From: Microbulbifer donghaiensis
Lineage (GTDB): Bacteria; Pseudomonadota; Gammaproteobacteria; Pseudomonadales; Cellvibrionaceae
Assembly (NCBI RefSeq): GCF_900129095.1
Contig: NZ_FQVA01000004.1
Location: 224,974 to 288,973, forward strand
Direction of reading: 5' to 3'
Length of the DNA stretch: 64,000 nucleotides
A model generated the notes under the pieces. It made no database searches and was not told the origin of the DNA. It saw nothing but the letters and a program-made list of their open reading frames with translations. Numbering within the stretch: the first letter of the stretch is position 1; the number at the start of each line of letters is the position of its first letter. The position numbers and the translations under genes are program-made. Of the stretch, positions 32,014-41,589 are shown piece by piece.

Positions 32014-33866
32014 CTAATCCGCATCGTGCGCATTCACTACGGCATGGATCAATACACTCAGGCCGTGATTGAAGCAGCCATCGCCGTGCGCGTGCTGGCC
32101 TCCGAGGGGGAGATCGTGTGCCTCGTCCAGCGTCACCCCAAACATCGCGGCGGACGGTGCGCGGGCGTCTGCGTCTGACCGCCGGTAGATGGACACGCCC
32201 TCCTTGATCGTTTCCAATACCTGCAAGTCGTCGAGCTGGTCTTCCGGCACTTTCATCGGGTTGTCGGACAGCACCACAAAGTCCGCCAGCTTGCCGACTT
32301 CGATGGACCCTTTGCGATCCTCCTCAAAGTGCTGCCAGGCGGGCCACAGTGTCATCGCCTTGAGCGCCGTTGCCACCGGCACACGATGTTCGGGGCCCAG
32401 TACGCGGCCGCTGCGGGTACGGCGGGTGACGGTAGCGGACAGGATGCGCATGGAGTCGGGCAGCGCCACCGGGGCGTCGTGGTGGGTGCCGAATATCATT
32501 CCCTCCGCCAGCACCCAGCCGGTGGGGGAAATATTCTCCGCCCGCGCTGGCCCCAGTACCGAGTCGCGGTGGTAATCACCCCAGTAAAACGTATGCATCG
32601 GGAACAGCGACGGGAAGATATCCAGCGCCTTGAGTTTGCCCACCTGATCCTTGCGCAGTGTTTGGCCGTGGACCAGCACAGGCCGGTTGTCCACATTTGG
32701 GTACCTGGCCTTCGCCGACTTTACCGCCCTGATCAGCAGGTCCATGGCGGCGTCACCATTCGCATGCACAAGAATTTGCCAATTGTTGGCGTACGCCTTT
32801 TCGACGGCGTCCATCGCTGTTGCTCGGTGATCGCCGGATAACCTGCATAATCCTTGTCCCGGCCCGGCGGCGGCACGTAATAGGGTTTCGTGAGCCAGGC
32901 GGTCTTGCCCTGGGGAGAGCCATCGATAGTCAGCTTGGCGCCACCAACGCGAAAGCGATTGGTGTAATCGCGGCTCGGGCGGATAGCGTCGATCTCCAGA
33001 ATATCGGGGTAGGCGACGACGTCGATCTTAAAGTCGCCAGCATCCGCCACGCGCTGCAGTGATGCCAGAGAAGCCGAGGTCGCCCGGCCCTCCTGTCCGG
33101 TTGTGTAGCCATAGGAGGCCAACATCTTCGCCCCCTCGACCGCGAACAGGTCGTTCACTGCCTTGTTCAATGACTTGCCAAAGGCGGTTACCAGCTGGAA
33201 AAACGCGTATTCCTCTGCCACGCCATTCGGGGTCTTGCCGTCCGCTTCGCGCTGGAAGACGCCACCTTCGGGGTTTTTAGTGGCCGCGGTAATACCGGCA
33301 ATCTCCAACGCCTTGGTATTGGCGACGCCGAGGTGACCCGACTGGTGGATGATGAGGATGGGAATATTCTTCGATACCCGGTCCAGGTCCTGACGGGTGG
33401 GGTGGCGCTGCTCGGCCAGCTGCGAGTTGTCGTAACCAAAGCCGACAATCCAGCCAATCTCTTCGATTGCCTCCGGCTTGGCCTTGGCCCAGTCCTGCAG
33501 CAGCTGCACCAGGGAATCGATGTCTTTGCCGGTGCCATCGGGCGGTGGCAGCAGGTTCGCGGTGAGGGCCTGTAATCCGATCATCCAGGCGTGCCCGTGC
33601 GAATCGACAAAGCCCGGTAATAGCGTCCTGCCGCCCAGATCAACCTTTTTGGTGCCCTTCCCAGCGGAAGGCAGCAAGTCAGTACTCTTGCCCACCGCAC
33701 TGATCTTGCCTTCCTTAACCGCCACCGCCTCGGCGGTGGGCTGCTCGTCATTCATCGTCAACACGGTAGCGTTGTAATAAATGACATCGGGCGACGAAGC
33801 GCCTGCAGCAACTTGGGTAACCATCATAAGGAATAGTCCGCCGAGCAGGCGAAAAAACGTGTTCAT
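32014..33866 (-). pseudogene. YtcJ-like amidohydrolase interrupted by a frameshift
   Basis: Two overlapping reading frames together encode one amidohydrolase of about 610 residues. The upstream frame (32733-33866) has a signal peptide, the metal motif DSHGHAW near residue 88 and runs correctly to AITEQQ; it then continues into unrelated sequence. The downstream frame (from about 32820) resumes with MDAVEKAYANNWQILVHANGDAAMD and contains the later metal-site HANGD, GTHHDAPV and the closing GKLADFVVL typical of the family. A single base lost near 32817-32822 explains the break. There is no homopolymer at the site, so a real mutation is as likely as a sequence error. If intact, it would be an exported metal-dependent amide hydrolase. 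Confidence 0.8.
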
Positions 33867-34064
33867 GGGATACCCTCACAGCAGGTAAAGCCCGGCACTT
33901 AGGCAGACTGAAAGCGTGCAACCCTTTAAGAAATCCTAGCCAATGACGCAGGGAGCGTTGACAAAAATTGTCTTGTTAGGAGCGCGCGAGGCCTAGCTCA
34001 GCCGTCTGGCGCTGGATCGAGATGTTCAATGCCGATCTGGTCCCATTTGCTCGCCCACTTTATC

Positions 34065-34529
34065 CTAGTTTGACTCATTATTTTCGCCTTCATTGAAAGT
34101 TAACTTTTGATACATTCCAAGTCCGATCACGACCAGGCCAGCGGAGATCAACAGAAAAGTTGGATAAATCAAGTTTTTAATATCTTGTTTCGCGGCATCA
34201 AAAACGAACACCAGGGCTTCCAGGCTAACCGCTATAATTATAATTACCAGAAATTTTAGTAAAGTCGCTCTTTGCTCTAAGAGTGATTTCCCGCGACTGC
34301 TGCTGAGGACTTCTTCCTCCAGTAAAAATTTGGCAACATCAAATACTGCCATGCCAATTACAATTAAACCGATGGCATTAAGAAGGGCGCTTACGAGTAA
34401 AGATTTTTCGTGTACTGAGATCCAAATGCCCCACATGGCTACGCCCATCATAGCGACACTGATAAGGCATAAACTTAAACCGATGAGTCCATACACGATT
34501 CTCCCTATCCATTCAGTTAATTTTTTCAT
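34065..34529 (-). CDS. small four-helix inner-membrane protein, unknown function
   Basis: A 154-residue protein with four predicted membrane segments (about 10-34, 46-64, 91-110 and 122-140) and a charged loop, EEEVLSSSRGKSLLEQR, between the second and third. The C-terminus is acidic and Asn-rich. I do not recognise the family. The ATG at 34529 has only a weak A-rich ribosome site. AT-richer than its neighbours; no operon partner. Confidence 0.65.
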   Translation of the reverse strand: MKKLTEWIGRIVYGLIGLSLCLISVAMMGVAMWGIWISVHEKSLLVSALLNAIGLIVIGMAVFDVAKFLLEEEVLSSSRGKSLLEQRATLLKFLVIIIIAVSLEALVFVFDAAKQDIKNLIYPTFLLISAGLVVIGLGMYQKLTFNEGENNESN

Positions 34530-35355
34530 GCGTTTTTCTATCGACTCGATTGTTTAATGGGTCAGGTCAAGAATGAGCCATGGCATCTGAGCTTGCCGCC
34601 CCTCTTTCTGTGGCATCTCCAGCGGAGTTATTTGTCTTTCTTGCAAGCCGGGCTCCGATATCATTAAGCCTCTTACCACTCAGTAACATCCCCCCCCCCT
34701 ATAGCCGACGTATTTAAGCGGAGAATCTGATCAGCCTTGAAACTATTCAGGTGGTCCGAGAATAGAAAACTGTATCTTTCGCATTGATGTTTAGAGTCTC
34801 GGTCTGGCGAAGGATATTCCGTATTTTGCGCGATAAAAACGGAATTATTTCTCGAAAACTTCAGAACGGCGATACTCTATATTCAAATGCCGCGTATAAA
34901 TTCTTCGAGTCGCGCACATCTTTTCTGCTTACGCCATTTTCAGGTTTCATGGAAATCAGAAGATGAACGTGATTGGTCGTTAAGATTCCTGCGCGCGTCA
35001 GTATTTAAAGTCTATATGCGCATTGCTTCGATCATCGTTCGAATACCGTCAACATTTGCTCAGAGCAAAAGCAGGCCTCTCTGATATTTACACTCTAAGC
35101 AATATGCTGAAAATGCCGATAGGATTTAGACGAGAGAATCTGTCCATCAACGAGTCATTTCGGTGATGAGCAGATTGTAATTTATGAGGGAGGCAGTAAG
35201 TTCGAATAGACGTCAGAATGTTGATCTGGCCTCATTTGCTCCGGAAGGGAGATGGAGTCGAATCATTTCCGTCGATCGGTACGCGAATATACTCTTTTCA
35301 AAACGTTCCTCTGCCCCCATTGATGTATTCGCCACCCATTTACAGGTAGAACTTT
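34530..35355. other. 826-base gene-poor, AT-rich stretch
   Basis: No convincing gene on either strand; the open stretches of 60-66 codons lack ribosome sites and recognisable sequence. A run of ten Cs lies near 34689-34699. The sequence is AT-rich compared with neighbours and may be a decayed acquired segment. The last part must contain the promoter of the ABC exporter gene. Confidence 0.45.
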
Positions 35356-37197
35356 ATGTCGAATGCGCCCGAATCCACCGCTAGCGCGCCGCTGGATCGG
35401 CCTGCCACTGCCGCCGCAAGTATGAGTGCGCGCGAAATGATGGCGGAGCTCTGGCGGTTTATGCGGCCCTACAAAAAGGTCCTGCTGGCGGCGGGAGTGG
35501 CGCTGGTATTTACGGCGGGTATCACCCTGTCCATCGGCCAGGGGATAAGGCTGCTGGTTGATCGGGGTTTTATGGCGGGTTCCAGTGCGGCCCTGGGTAA
35601 CGCGGTGCTGGTTTTGATGGCGCTGGCCCTGCTGATGGCGGTGGGCACCTACGCGCGTCATTACCTGGTGTCCTGGCTGGGCGAGCGGGTGGTGGCGGAC
35701 CTGCGCAAAGCGGTATTCGACCATATCGTGACGCTGCACCCCAGTTATTTCGAGATCAACCGCAGCGGCGAGATCATGTCTCGCCTCACCACCGACACCA
35801 CCCTGCTGCAACATATCATCGGCACATCCTTCTCGATGGCGCTGCGCAGTGCGCTGATGTTTGTCGGGGCGCTGGCCCTGTTGTTATTCACCAATCTCAA
35901 GCTGAGCCTGACGGTGCTCGTCGGTGTGCCGCTGGTGCTGCTGCCGATCGTGCTCTACGGCCGCCGGGTGCGCCGCTTGTCCAAGGCCAGCCAGGACTCG
36001 ATTGCCGATGTCGGCAGTTACGCCGGCGAGATTATCCAGCACATCAAGACCGTGCAGAGTTACACCCGCGAGAACCACGAGAAGCAGGCTTTTGGCCGGG
36101 AAGTGGAAACCGCATTCCAGGTGGCCAAGCGGCGCATACGCCAGCGCTCACTGCTGATCGCCACGGTGATACTGCTGATGTTCGGCGCCGTCAGCGGCCT
36201 GCTGTGGGTTGGCGGTAACGACATGATTGCCGGGCGCATGAGCGCCGGCGACCTGGCCGCCTTCGTGTTCTACGCCATGCTGATGGGTTCTGCGGTGGCG
36301 ACCATTTCCGAAGTCTATGGCGAACTGCAGCGCGCGACGGGTGCAACCGAGCGGCTGGTGGACCTGCTGAATGTGGAAGCGGATATTCCCGAGAGTACCG
36401 GCGAAGACCAGTCCGTAAAAACCCTGCACGATGCTAAAGCCCAGGTGGCCTTCGAGGCAGTGGATTTCAGCTACCCGTCACGTCCCGATCAGTGCGCCAT
36501 TCGGGGATTGAGCCTGCTGGTTGCCGAAGGCAGGAGCCTGGCCCTGGTCGGGCCGTCCGGTGCCGGCAAGTCGACACTGCTGGAACTTTTGCAGCGCTTC
36601 TACGACCCGCAGGACGGGCGCATCACGCTGGACGGTGTGGACATCCGCGAGATGGACACCGGCACGCTGCGCAAACAGATGGCGGTAGTGCCGCAGCAGC
36701 CGGCGCTGTTCACCGCGGATGTCTGGTACAACATCCGCTACGGCAAACCCGGCGCGAGCGATGAGGAAGTCATCGCCGCCGCCAGGGCGGCCCACGCGCA
36801 CGAATTTATTGAGCAATTGCCGGACGGCTACAACAGTCACCTGGGCGAGCAGGGCACGCGCCTGTCCGGTGGGCAGAAACAGCGCTTGGCCATCGCCCGC
36901 GCGATCCTGAAAGACCCGAAGATACTGTTGCTGGATGAAGCCACCAGCGCGCTGGATGCCGAGAGTGAATATCACGTGCAGCAGGCACTGCAGAAACTGA
37001 TGAAAGGCCGCACCACCATCATCATTGCCCACCGGCTGGCGACGATCCTGCACGCCGACAGCATTGCGGTGCTGGATCAGGGGCAGCTGGTCGCGCAGGG
37101 CAAGCACGCAGAACTTATAGAGATCTCACCCCTCTACAAGCGTCTGGCGGAGTTGCAGTTTCAGGATTCAGAGAGGCAGAAGCCGCTTGTGGAATAA
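35356..37197 (+). CDS. MsbA/LmrA-type ABC exporter half-transporter
   Basis: A 613-residue fused membrane-ATPase exporter, expected to act as a homodimer in the inner membrane. Six membrane segments in residues about 40-320, then the ATPase with Walker A GPSGAGKST (about 399), signature LSGGQKQR (about 503), Walker B ILLLDEATSALD (about 521) and H-loop AHR. The order and the phrase LHPSYFEINRSGEIMSRLTTDT place it in the lipid A/multidrug export group. AGGTAGA precedes the ATG. The substrate is unknown; an essential MsbA would usually be beside lpxK, which is not the case here. Confidence 0.9.
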   Translation: MSNAPESTASAPLDRPATAAASMSAREMMAELWRFMRPYKKVLLAAGVALVFTAGITLSIGQGIRLLVDRGFMAGSSAALGNAVLVLMALALLMAVGTYARHYLVSWLGERVVADLRKAVFDHIVTLHPSYFEINRSGEIMSRLTTDTTLLQHIIGTSFSMALRSALMFVGALALLLFTNLKLSLTVLVGVPLVLLPIVLYGRRVRRLSKASQDSIADVGSYAGEIIQHIKTVQSYTRENHEKQAFGREVETAFQVAKRRIRQRSLLIATVILLMFGAVSGLLWVGGNDMIAGRMSAGDLAAFVFYAMLMGSAVATISEVYGELQRATGATERLVDLLNVEADIPESTGEDQSVKTLHDAKAQVAFEAVDFSYPSRPDQCAIRGLSLLVAEGRSLALVGPSGAGKSTLLELLQRFYDPQDGRITLDGVDIREMDTGTLRKQMAVVPQQPALFTADVWYNIRYGKPGASDEEVIAAARAAHAHEFIEQLPDGYNSHLGEQGTRLSGGQKQRLAIARAILKDPKILLLDEATSALDAESEYHVQQALQKLMKGRTTIIIAHRLATILHADSIAVLDQGQLVAQGKHAELIEISPLYKRLAELQFQDSERQKPLVE

Positions 37198-37243
37198 CGG
37201 CTGGAGTTTGAATATCCAGTGGATATTCACGCAGACCACAAAT

Positions 37244-37275
37244 AAAAAAACGGGCCCCTGAGGGCCCGTTTTCAC
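37244..37275. terminator. terminator between ABC exporter and cold-shock gene 2
   Basis: Stem ACGGGCCC / GGGCCCGT with loop CTGA (37250-37269), preceded by A7 and followed by TT. It lies between convergent genes and can serve both; on the minus strand it ends in a T run. Confidence 0.8.
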
Positions 37276-37288
37276 ATGCGCAGGGCTA

Positions 37289-37498
37289 TCAAGCCACTAC
37301 GATGTTTTCGGCCTGGGGGCCTTTTTTACCTTGAGTTACGGTGAACTCAACGGTCTGGCCTTCAACCAGGGTTTTGAAACCTGCGCTTTCGATAGCGCTG
37401 AAGTGCGCAAAAACGTCCGGACCGGACTGCTGCTCAATAAAACCAAAACCTTTGGATTCGTCGAACCACTTAACGGTTCCTGTCACTGTCTTAGACAT
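37289..37498 (-). CDS. CspA-family cold-shock protein 2
   Basis: A 69-residue cold-shock domain with RNP1 KGFGFIE and RNP2 DVFAHF. Nearly the same as the copy at 25676-25885; one RNP1 residue differs (Glu for Thr), as do several surface residues. The ATG at 37498 is preceded by TTCAGGAATTATTT, the same layout as in copy 1. It is a single-gene transcript with its own promoter, long leader and terminator. Confidence 0.95.
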   Translation of the reverse strand: MSKTVTGTVKWFDESKGFGFIEQQSGPDVFAHFSAIESAGFKTLVEGQTVEFTVTQGKKGPQAENIVVA

Positions 37499-37642
37499 AA
37501 ATAATTCCTGAAATTTAAACAGATTAGAGCCTACGAGAGGCGGGTGGTGCTTGAGGTAAAGGCTCTTGAAAACTGCAGGACGAGGTATTACGAGTAAAAC
37601 AGCGAAATGGAGGTATCAATAAAAGTCTTTCTTTCTAGCAGA
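37499..37642 (-). promoter_or_regulatory. long 5' leader of cold-shock gene 2
   Basis: About 144 bases from predicted transcription start to ATG. It shares with the leader of copy 1 the blocks GCTAGAAAGAAAGACTTTTA, CATTTCGCTGTTTT and CGTCCTGCAGTTTTC in the same order, while the sequences between them have diverged. This is the pattern of a conserved RNA structure rather than recent duplication. Confidence 0.65.
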
Positions 37643-37648
37643 TGTCAC

Positions 37649-37675
37649 TCTACAGAGAAGTGATCGCCCTGTCTA
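37649..37675 (-). promoter_or_regulatory. promoter of cold-shock gene 2
   Basis: Minus-strand TAGACA (37675-37670) and TGTAGA (37654-37649) 15 bases apart, preceded by TGAACAATT, matching the promoter of copy 1 in sequence and spacing. Confidence 0.6.
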
Positions 37676-37743
37676 TAAATTGTTCAATTATTGCCTGGCG
37701 CAGATCGTGGCATAAACCGGAGATCTGCGCCAGGCCAGCGCAA

Positions 37744-39351
37744 TCAGGCTGCGCGGGCTTCCGCCCTCGCGCGGTCCGCCAGGTACTCGTCGTAGGTACC
37801 CTGGAAGTCGATCAGCTTGTTGTCCTTGATCTCCAGTACGCGAGTGGCCAGTGAGGATACGAACTGGCGGTCGTGGCTGACGAAGATCAGGGTGCCCTCG
37901 TACTGCGACAGCGCCTTGTTCAGCGCCTCGATGGATTCCATATCCAGGTGGTTGGTGGGCTCGTCCATGATCAGCACGTTGGTGTCCATCATCATCAGCT
38001 TGCCGAACAGCAGGCGGTTCTTCTCACCACCGGAACACACGCGCGCCTTCTTGTTGGCGTCGTCTGCGGTAAACAGCAGGCGGCCGAGCATGCCGCGCAC
38101 GGTCAGGTCGTCGTGCTTGGGCGTGCGCCACTGAGACATCCACTCGAAGATGGTGAGGTCGTTGTCGAAGTCCGCGCTGCTGTCCTGCGGGCAGTAACCG
38201 ATGGCCGCGTTCTCCGACCATTTCACCACGCCGCTGTTGGCCTGCAGCTCGTCCACCAGGCAGCGCAGGAAGGTGGTCTTGCCCACGCCGTTCTCGCCGA
38301 TCACCGCCAGGCGCGCGCCGGCTTCCAGAATCATCTCGCCACCGGCAAACAGCGATTCGCCGTCAAAGCCGTGGGACAGGTCTTCCAGCGTCAGTGCCTG
38401 CCGGTGCAGCTTCTTGCACTGCTGGTAGGTGATGTAGGGGCGCACGCGGCTGGACGGCTTGACCTCCGCCAGCTTGATCTTCTCCATCTTCTTCGCCCGC
38501 GAGCTGGCCTGCTTGGCCTTGGAGGCGTTGGCGGAGAAGCGGTTTACGAAGGACTGCAGCTCCTCCAGCTCGGCCGTCTTCTTCGCGTTCTCCGCGTGCA
38601 GCTGATCCTGGATCAGCGTGGAGGCCGCGACGAAATCGTCGTAGTTGCCGGGGAAGATGCGCAGCTCACCGTAATCGATATCCGCCATGTGCGTGCACAC
38701 CTGGTTCAGGAAGTGGCGGTCGTGGGAGATGATGATCATGGTGCTGCGGCGCTGGTTCAGCACTTCCGCCAGCCAGTGGATGGTGTGGATATCCAGGTTG
38801 TTGGTGGGCTCGTCCAGCAGCAGTATGTCCGGGTCCGCAAACAGCGCCTGCGCCAGCAGTACCCGCAACTTCCAGCCAGGCGCTACCTGTTTCATCAGGC
38901 CGAAGTGCAGGGATTCCTCGATACCCGCCTCCAGCAGAATCTCGCCCGCGCGGCTCTCGGCGCTGTAGCCGTCCAGCTCCGCGAACTGCACCTCCAGCTC
39001 CGCCACGCGCATGCCGTCTTCCTCGCTCATCTCCGGCAGCGAGTAGATGCGGTCGCGCTCCTGCTTGATCTCCCACAGGCGCGTATCGCCCATGATCACC
39101 GCGTCGACCACGGTGTAGTCCTCGAACGCAAACTGGTCCTGGCTGAGGATACCCAGGGTGGTGCCGGGGGCCATGGACACATTGCCGGCGGTCGGCGCCA
39201 GCGCCCCGCTGAGGATCTTCATAAAGGTGGACTTGCCACAGCCATTGGCCCCGATCAGGCCGTAGCGGTTGCCGTTGCCGAACTTGGCAGAGATGTTTTC
39301 AAACAGCGGCTGGGCACCGAACTGCATGGTGATGTTCGCGGTGGTGATCAA
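37744..39351 (-). CDS. ybiT: ABC-F family ATPase, YbiT-like
   Basis: A 535-residue soluble protein with two ABC ATPase domains and no membrane part, the architecture of ribosome-associated ABC-F factors. Walker A motifs GANGCGKST (about 35) and GENGVGKTT (about 350), Walker [12 protein letters not shown] and [11 protein letters not shown]. The linker between domains (about 240-310) is charged and helical, the P-site tRNA interaction motif. N-terminus [20 protein letters not shown] aligns with E. coli YbiT, which supports the unusual TTG start at 39351. Role: probably modulates translation on stalled ribosomes. Confidence 0.9.
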   Translation of the reverse strand: MITTANITMQFGAQPLFENISAKFGNGNRYGLIGANGCGKSTFMKILSGALAPTAGNVSMAPGTTLGILSQDQFAFEDYTVVDAVIMGDTRLWEIKQERDRIYSLPEMSEEDGMRVAELEVQFAELDGYSAESRAGEILLEAGIEESLHFGLMKQVAPGWKLRVLLAQALFADPDILLLDEPTNNLDIHTIHWLAEVLNQRRSTMIIISHDRHFLNQVCTHMADIDYGELRIFPGNYDDFVAASTLIQDQLHAENAKKTAELEELQSFVNRFSANASKAKQASSRAKKMEKIKLAEVKPSSRVRPYITYQQCKKLHRQALTLEDLSHGFDGESLFAGGEMILEAGARLAVIGENGVGKTTFLRCLVDELQANSGVVKWSENAAIGYCPQDSSADFDNDLTIFEWMSQWRTPKHDDLTVRGMLGRLLFTADDANKKARVCSGGEKNRLLFGKLMMMDTNVLIMDEPTNHLDMESIEALNKALSQYEGTLIFVSHDRQFVSSLATRVLEIKDNKLIDFQGTYDEYLADRARAEARAA

Positions 39352-39450
39352 GAGCGTATTCCCGGGAGCTTGGAGGTGGCGGTATTTCAGTGCGGTCCGC
39401 CAGCGCGCTGGCGTACGGCGGGCCGCGCACTATAAGGGCTTGCAGGCTGG

Positions 39451-39484
39451 GTGTCGAGTGAATTGTATAAGAATCGTACAGCTT
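39451..39484 (-). promoter_or_regulatory. putative promoter motif upstream of ABC-F gene
   Basis: On the minus strand AGCTGTAC, TTATACA and CTCGACAC occur in this order. Almost the same sequence lies at 40340-40374, upstream of the spermidine-synthase-like gene. TATACA could be a -10 element; no clear -35 is seen. Confidence 0.4.
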
Positions 39485-39571
39485 GAGGCGGCGACGTATG
39501 CGCAGCCTACTCCGGCTCGGGGCCGCTGGGGCCAGCAGAGGGAAAGCCCCGGAGGCTGCTGAGCAGGTTAG

Positions 39572-40300
39572 TCAGGCGGTCCCCTTTACGCAAACATAAA
39601 CAGAATTCGTAGATTCGCCATTTAGAAACGGGTTATAGAAAGAGATCACATGTGAGTCGACAGCTTCAAACACCGTTTTCAGTAAAGCCTCAAAACGTTC
39701 CTCCGGCAGGTTTTGCGACCACATGGCAAAGACACCTCCGGGTTTAAGCTGCTCTGCCATAAGCGCCAGGTTTTCGGTGGTATAAAAGCTCGCATTGCCC
39801 GCATTCAGATATTCGGTCGGGGAGTGGTCGATATCCAATAGAATGGCATCAAACTTTTTGCCTGCGCTGTCTGGGTCAAAGCCCGCATCCGGGGCTGTGG
39901 CCAGATCGAAGAAGCTGCCATGCACATAGCGATTGCGTACATCAGCGTTCAGAGTTTTGCCCAGGGGAACAAGCTCATCTTTATGCCAGCCGATAACCGT
40001 ATCCAGGGCTTCGACGACCAGCAGCTCGGCAATGCGCTCGTCCTTTAATGCGGCCACCGCGGTATAACCCAGGCCCAATCCGCCAACGACAACATTGAGC
40101 TTATCGCCCTGCACTGCAGCCAGGCCAAGAGTAGACAAGGCCTCTTCAGCCTCGACAAACATACTCGACATCAAGAATTCTTCGCCCAGCTTTACTTCGT
40201 AGATATCTCTGTCACCAAGCGCGGGAATACGCCGTCTGCGCAAGGAGATCTCCCCCAGGGGAGAGGGCTGACTATCAATTTCTTCAAACATTGCGGACAT
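39572..40300 (-). CDS. spermidine synthase-like methyltransferase-fold protein
   Basis: A 242-residue Rossmann-fold protein related to polyamine aminopropyltransferases. The cofactor motif VVVGGLGLGYTAVAAL lies near residues 69-84, the acidic residue VVEALD follows on the next strand, and the catalytic-loop region reads AILLDIDHSP. True spermidine synthases have a DGG..R gatekeeping stretch and a D.TDP-type loop that are altered here, so it may transfer a different group. ATG at 40300. Its upstream motif is shared with the ABC-F gene downstream, but no functional link is known. Confidence 0.75.
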   Translation of the reverse strand: MSAMFEEIDSQPSPLGEISLRRRRIPALGDRDIYEVKLGEEFLMSSMFVEAEEALSTLGLAAVQGDKLNVVVGGLGLGYTAVAALKDERIAELLVVEALDTVIGWHKDELVPLGKTLNADVRNRYVHGSFFDLATAPDAGFDPDSAGKKFDAILLDIDHSPTEYLNAGNASFYTTENLALMAEQLKPGGVFAMWSQNLPEERFEALLKTVFEAVDSHVISFYNPFLNGESTNSVYVCVKGTA

Positions 40301-40339
40301 AACTGGTTGGTCCCGAGGTGGTCGAACGATGGGTACGGA

Positions 40340-40374
40340 GTGTCGAGGGCAGTGTATAACACTTGTACAGCTCG
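40340..40374 (-). promoter_or_regulatory. putative promoter motif upstream of spermidine-synthase-like gene
   Basis: Minus strand AGCTGTAC, TTATACA, CTCGACAC, about 40-75 bases before the start codon, closely matching the motif at 39451-39484. Confidence 0.4.
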
Positions 40375-40395
40375 GGAGCGAAGTATAAGAACCGC

Positions 40396-40821
40396 CTACT
40401 GTTGTGCATCTTTCCTGTAGACAATGAAGATAACCAGGTCTTCGTTCCCGATCTGCCGTAGACCGTGGGAATTGCCCGGGCGTGTAAGAATCGCCGTCCC
40501 CGGCCCGACCTTGGACCTTTCACCGTTCATGGTCAGTTCCCCGGTGCCGCTGACCACATAGTAAATCTCGTCCTTGTGCTGCTCGTGATAGCCGATAGCC
40601 GATCCAGGATGGAGTACGCGCTTCTTGAACACCAGGTCCATGGCGGGGACGTCGGCGAAGAATGGGTAGCCGGTAGTTTCGCCGCCGCCCTTGTGTGGGC
40701 CGGGCTGCTGTTCGGCGATCGCCGCCTCATTCTCAATGACATAGCCAGCAGTTGCCGCTGCTTCTGCCAAGGCGAGACTGCTGGTAGTGATAAAGGCAAG
40801 GCCCATCAAAAAAGCTTTCAT
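40396..40821 (-). CDS. exported cupin-domain protein
   Basis: A 141-residue protein with a signal peptide (about 1-19, ending LALA) and a single cupin barrel. Cupin motif 1 is YHEQHKDEIYYVVSGTGEL (His, His, Glu metal ligands) and motif 2 is PGNSHGLRQ, supplying the last His. It should bind a metal in the periplasm; catalytic role unknown. ATG at 40821. The gene ahead of it ends 15 bases upstream, so the CSD-DUF1294 gene and this one are probably cotranscribed. Confidence 0.82.
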   Translation of the reverse strand: MKAFLMGLAFITTSSLALAEAAATAGYVIENEAAIAEQQPGPHKGGGETTGYPFFADVPAMDLVFKKRVLHPGSAIGYHEQHKDEIYYVVSGTGELTMNGERSKVGPGTAILTRPGNSHGLRQIGNEDLVIFIVYRKDAQQ

Positions 40822-40836
40822 GGGTTCGCGAATCTC

Positions 40837-41490
40837 TCAAAAAGGAAAGCTGCTGTAGCTGCCCAGTAGCATGCGCAGGTAAGCGGAACCCTCCGCCGTG
40901 TGGAGCCAGGCCAGAGCGCCCAGATTGCCGAGCACCGTCAGCCAGAATATGAACCGGAACGGCTGCTTGCGGGATTTGTGCCGCAGCCTCTGCTGCGCCA
41001 GCAAGGCACCGGGCCAGCCGCCCAGCAGGGCCATAAGATGGAGTGTGCTTTCCTTGGTGCGCCAGTCACCGCTGCGCGCGGCGGACTTGTCCACGTAATA
41101 GAACAGGTAGGTCAGCAGGCTCATGCCCGCGTAGAGCATCGGCACCAGCGGGGGTAATTTCCCGAACGCTACCGAGGCGCCGACCAGCCCGAAAAATATC
41201 AGACCGAACAGCGCTGCCCCCGATCCACCACGCTTACGCCGGTTGCGCGGCTTATCCCCGGCCAGCACGGCCTTGCTCGCACAAGGGCGCCCCTGCCGGT
41301 CGGCAGACAGCTCGTAAGTCACCACCTCGCCCGTCTCCGGTCGACGCTGACGATTGGTAAACGCCTTGATATGGATAAAGACCCGCTTACCCCCAGGCAT
41401 TGGCTCAACAAAGCCGAATCCCTTGTCGTCGTTCCAATTGCTGATCTTGCCCTTTACGCGGCTTCCGGCGGACGCTGATTGTGCGGACAT
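40837..41490 (-). CDS. cold-shock domain plus DUF1294 membrane protein
   Basis: A 217-residue fusion. Residues about 10-72 form a cold-shock domain (GKISNWNDDKGFGFVEP, then RVFIHIKAF), followed by a basic linker and then three to four membrane segments of DUF1294, including the conserved YYVDKSAARSGDWRTKESTLH and GGWPGALLAQQ. The fusion is a known domain pairing whose function is not understood; it tethers a nucleic-acid-binding module to the inner membrane. ATG at 41490. It is followed by the cupin gene. Confidence 0.88.
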   Translation of the reverse strand: MSAQSASAGSRVKGKISNWNDDKGFGFVEPMPGGKRVFIHIKAFTNRQRRPETGEVVTYELSADRQGRPCASKAVLAGDKPRNRRKRGGSGAALFGLIFFGLVGASVAFGKLPPLVPMLYAGMSLLTYLFYYVDKSAARSGDWRTKESTLHLMALLGGWPGALLAQQRLRHKSRKQPFRFIFWLTVLGNLGALAWLHTAEGSAYLRMLLGSYSSFPF

Positions 41491-41589
41491 ACATTGAGCC
41501 CGGTATCAATTAAGTAGGTGAATTGTGCGGGAGTTCAGGGCTGGCGCAAAGTGTGTGCCACTCAAATTCTGGTACTGGAAAATAAAAAA

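Noticed and set aside
34784..35384. 60-66 codon open frames
   Set aside because: No ribosome sites, no recognisable sequence, composition like non-coding DNA.
37873..39435. 520-codon plus-strand open frame
   Set aside because: Antisense to the ABC-F gene; composition typical of a shadow frame.
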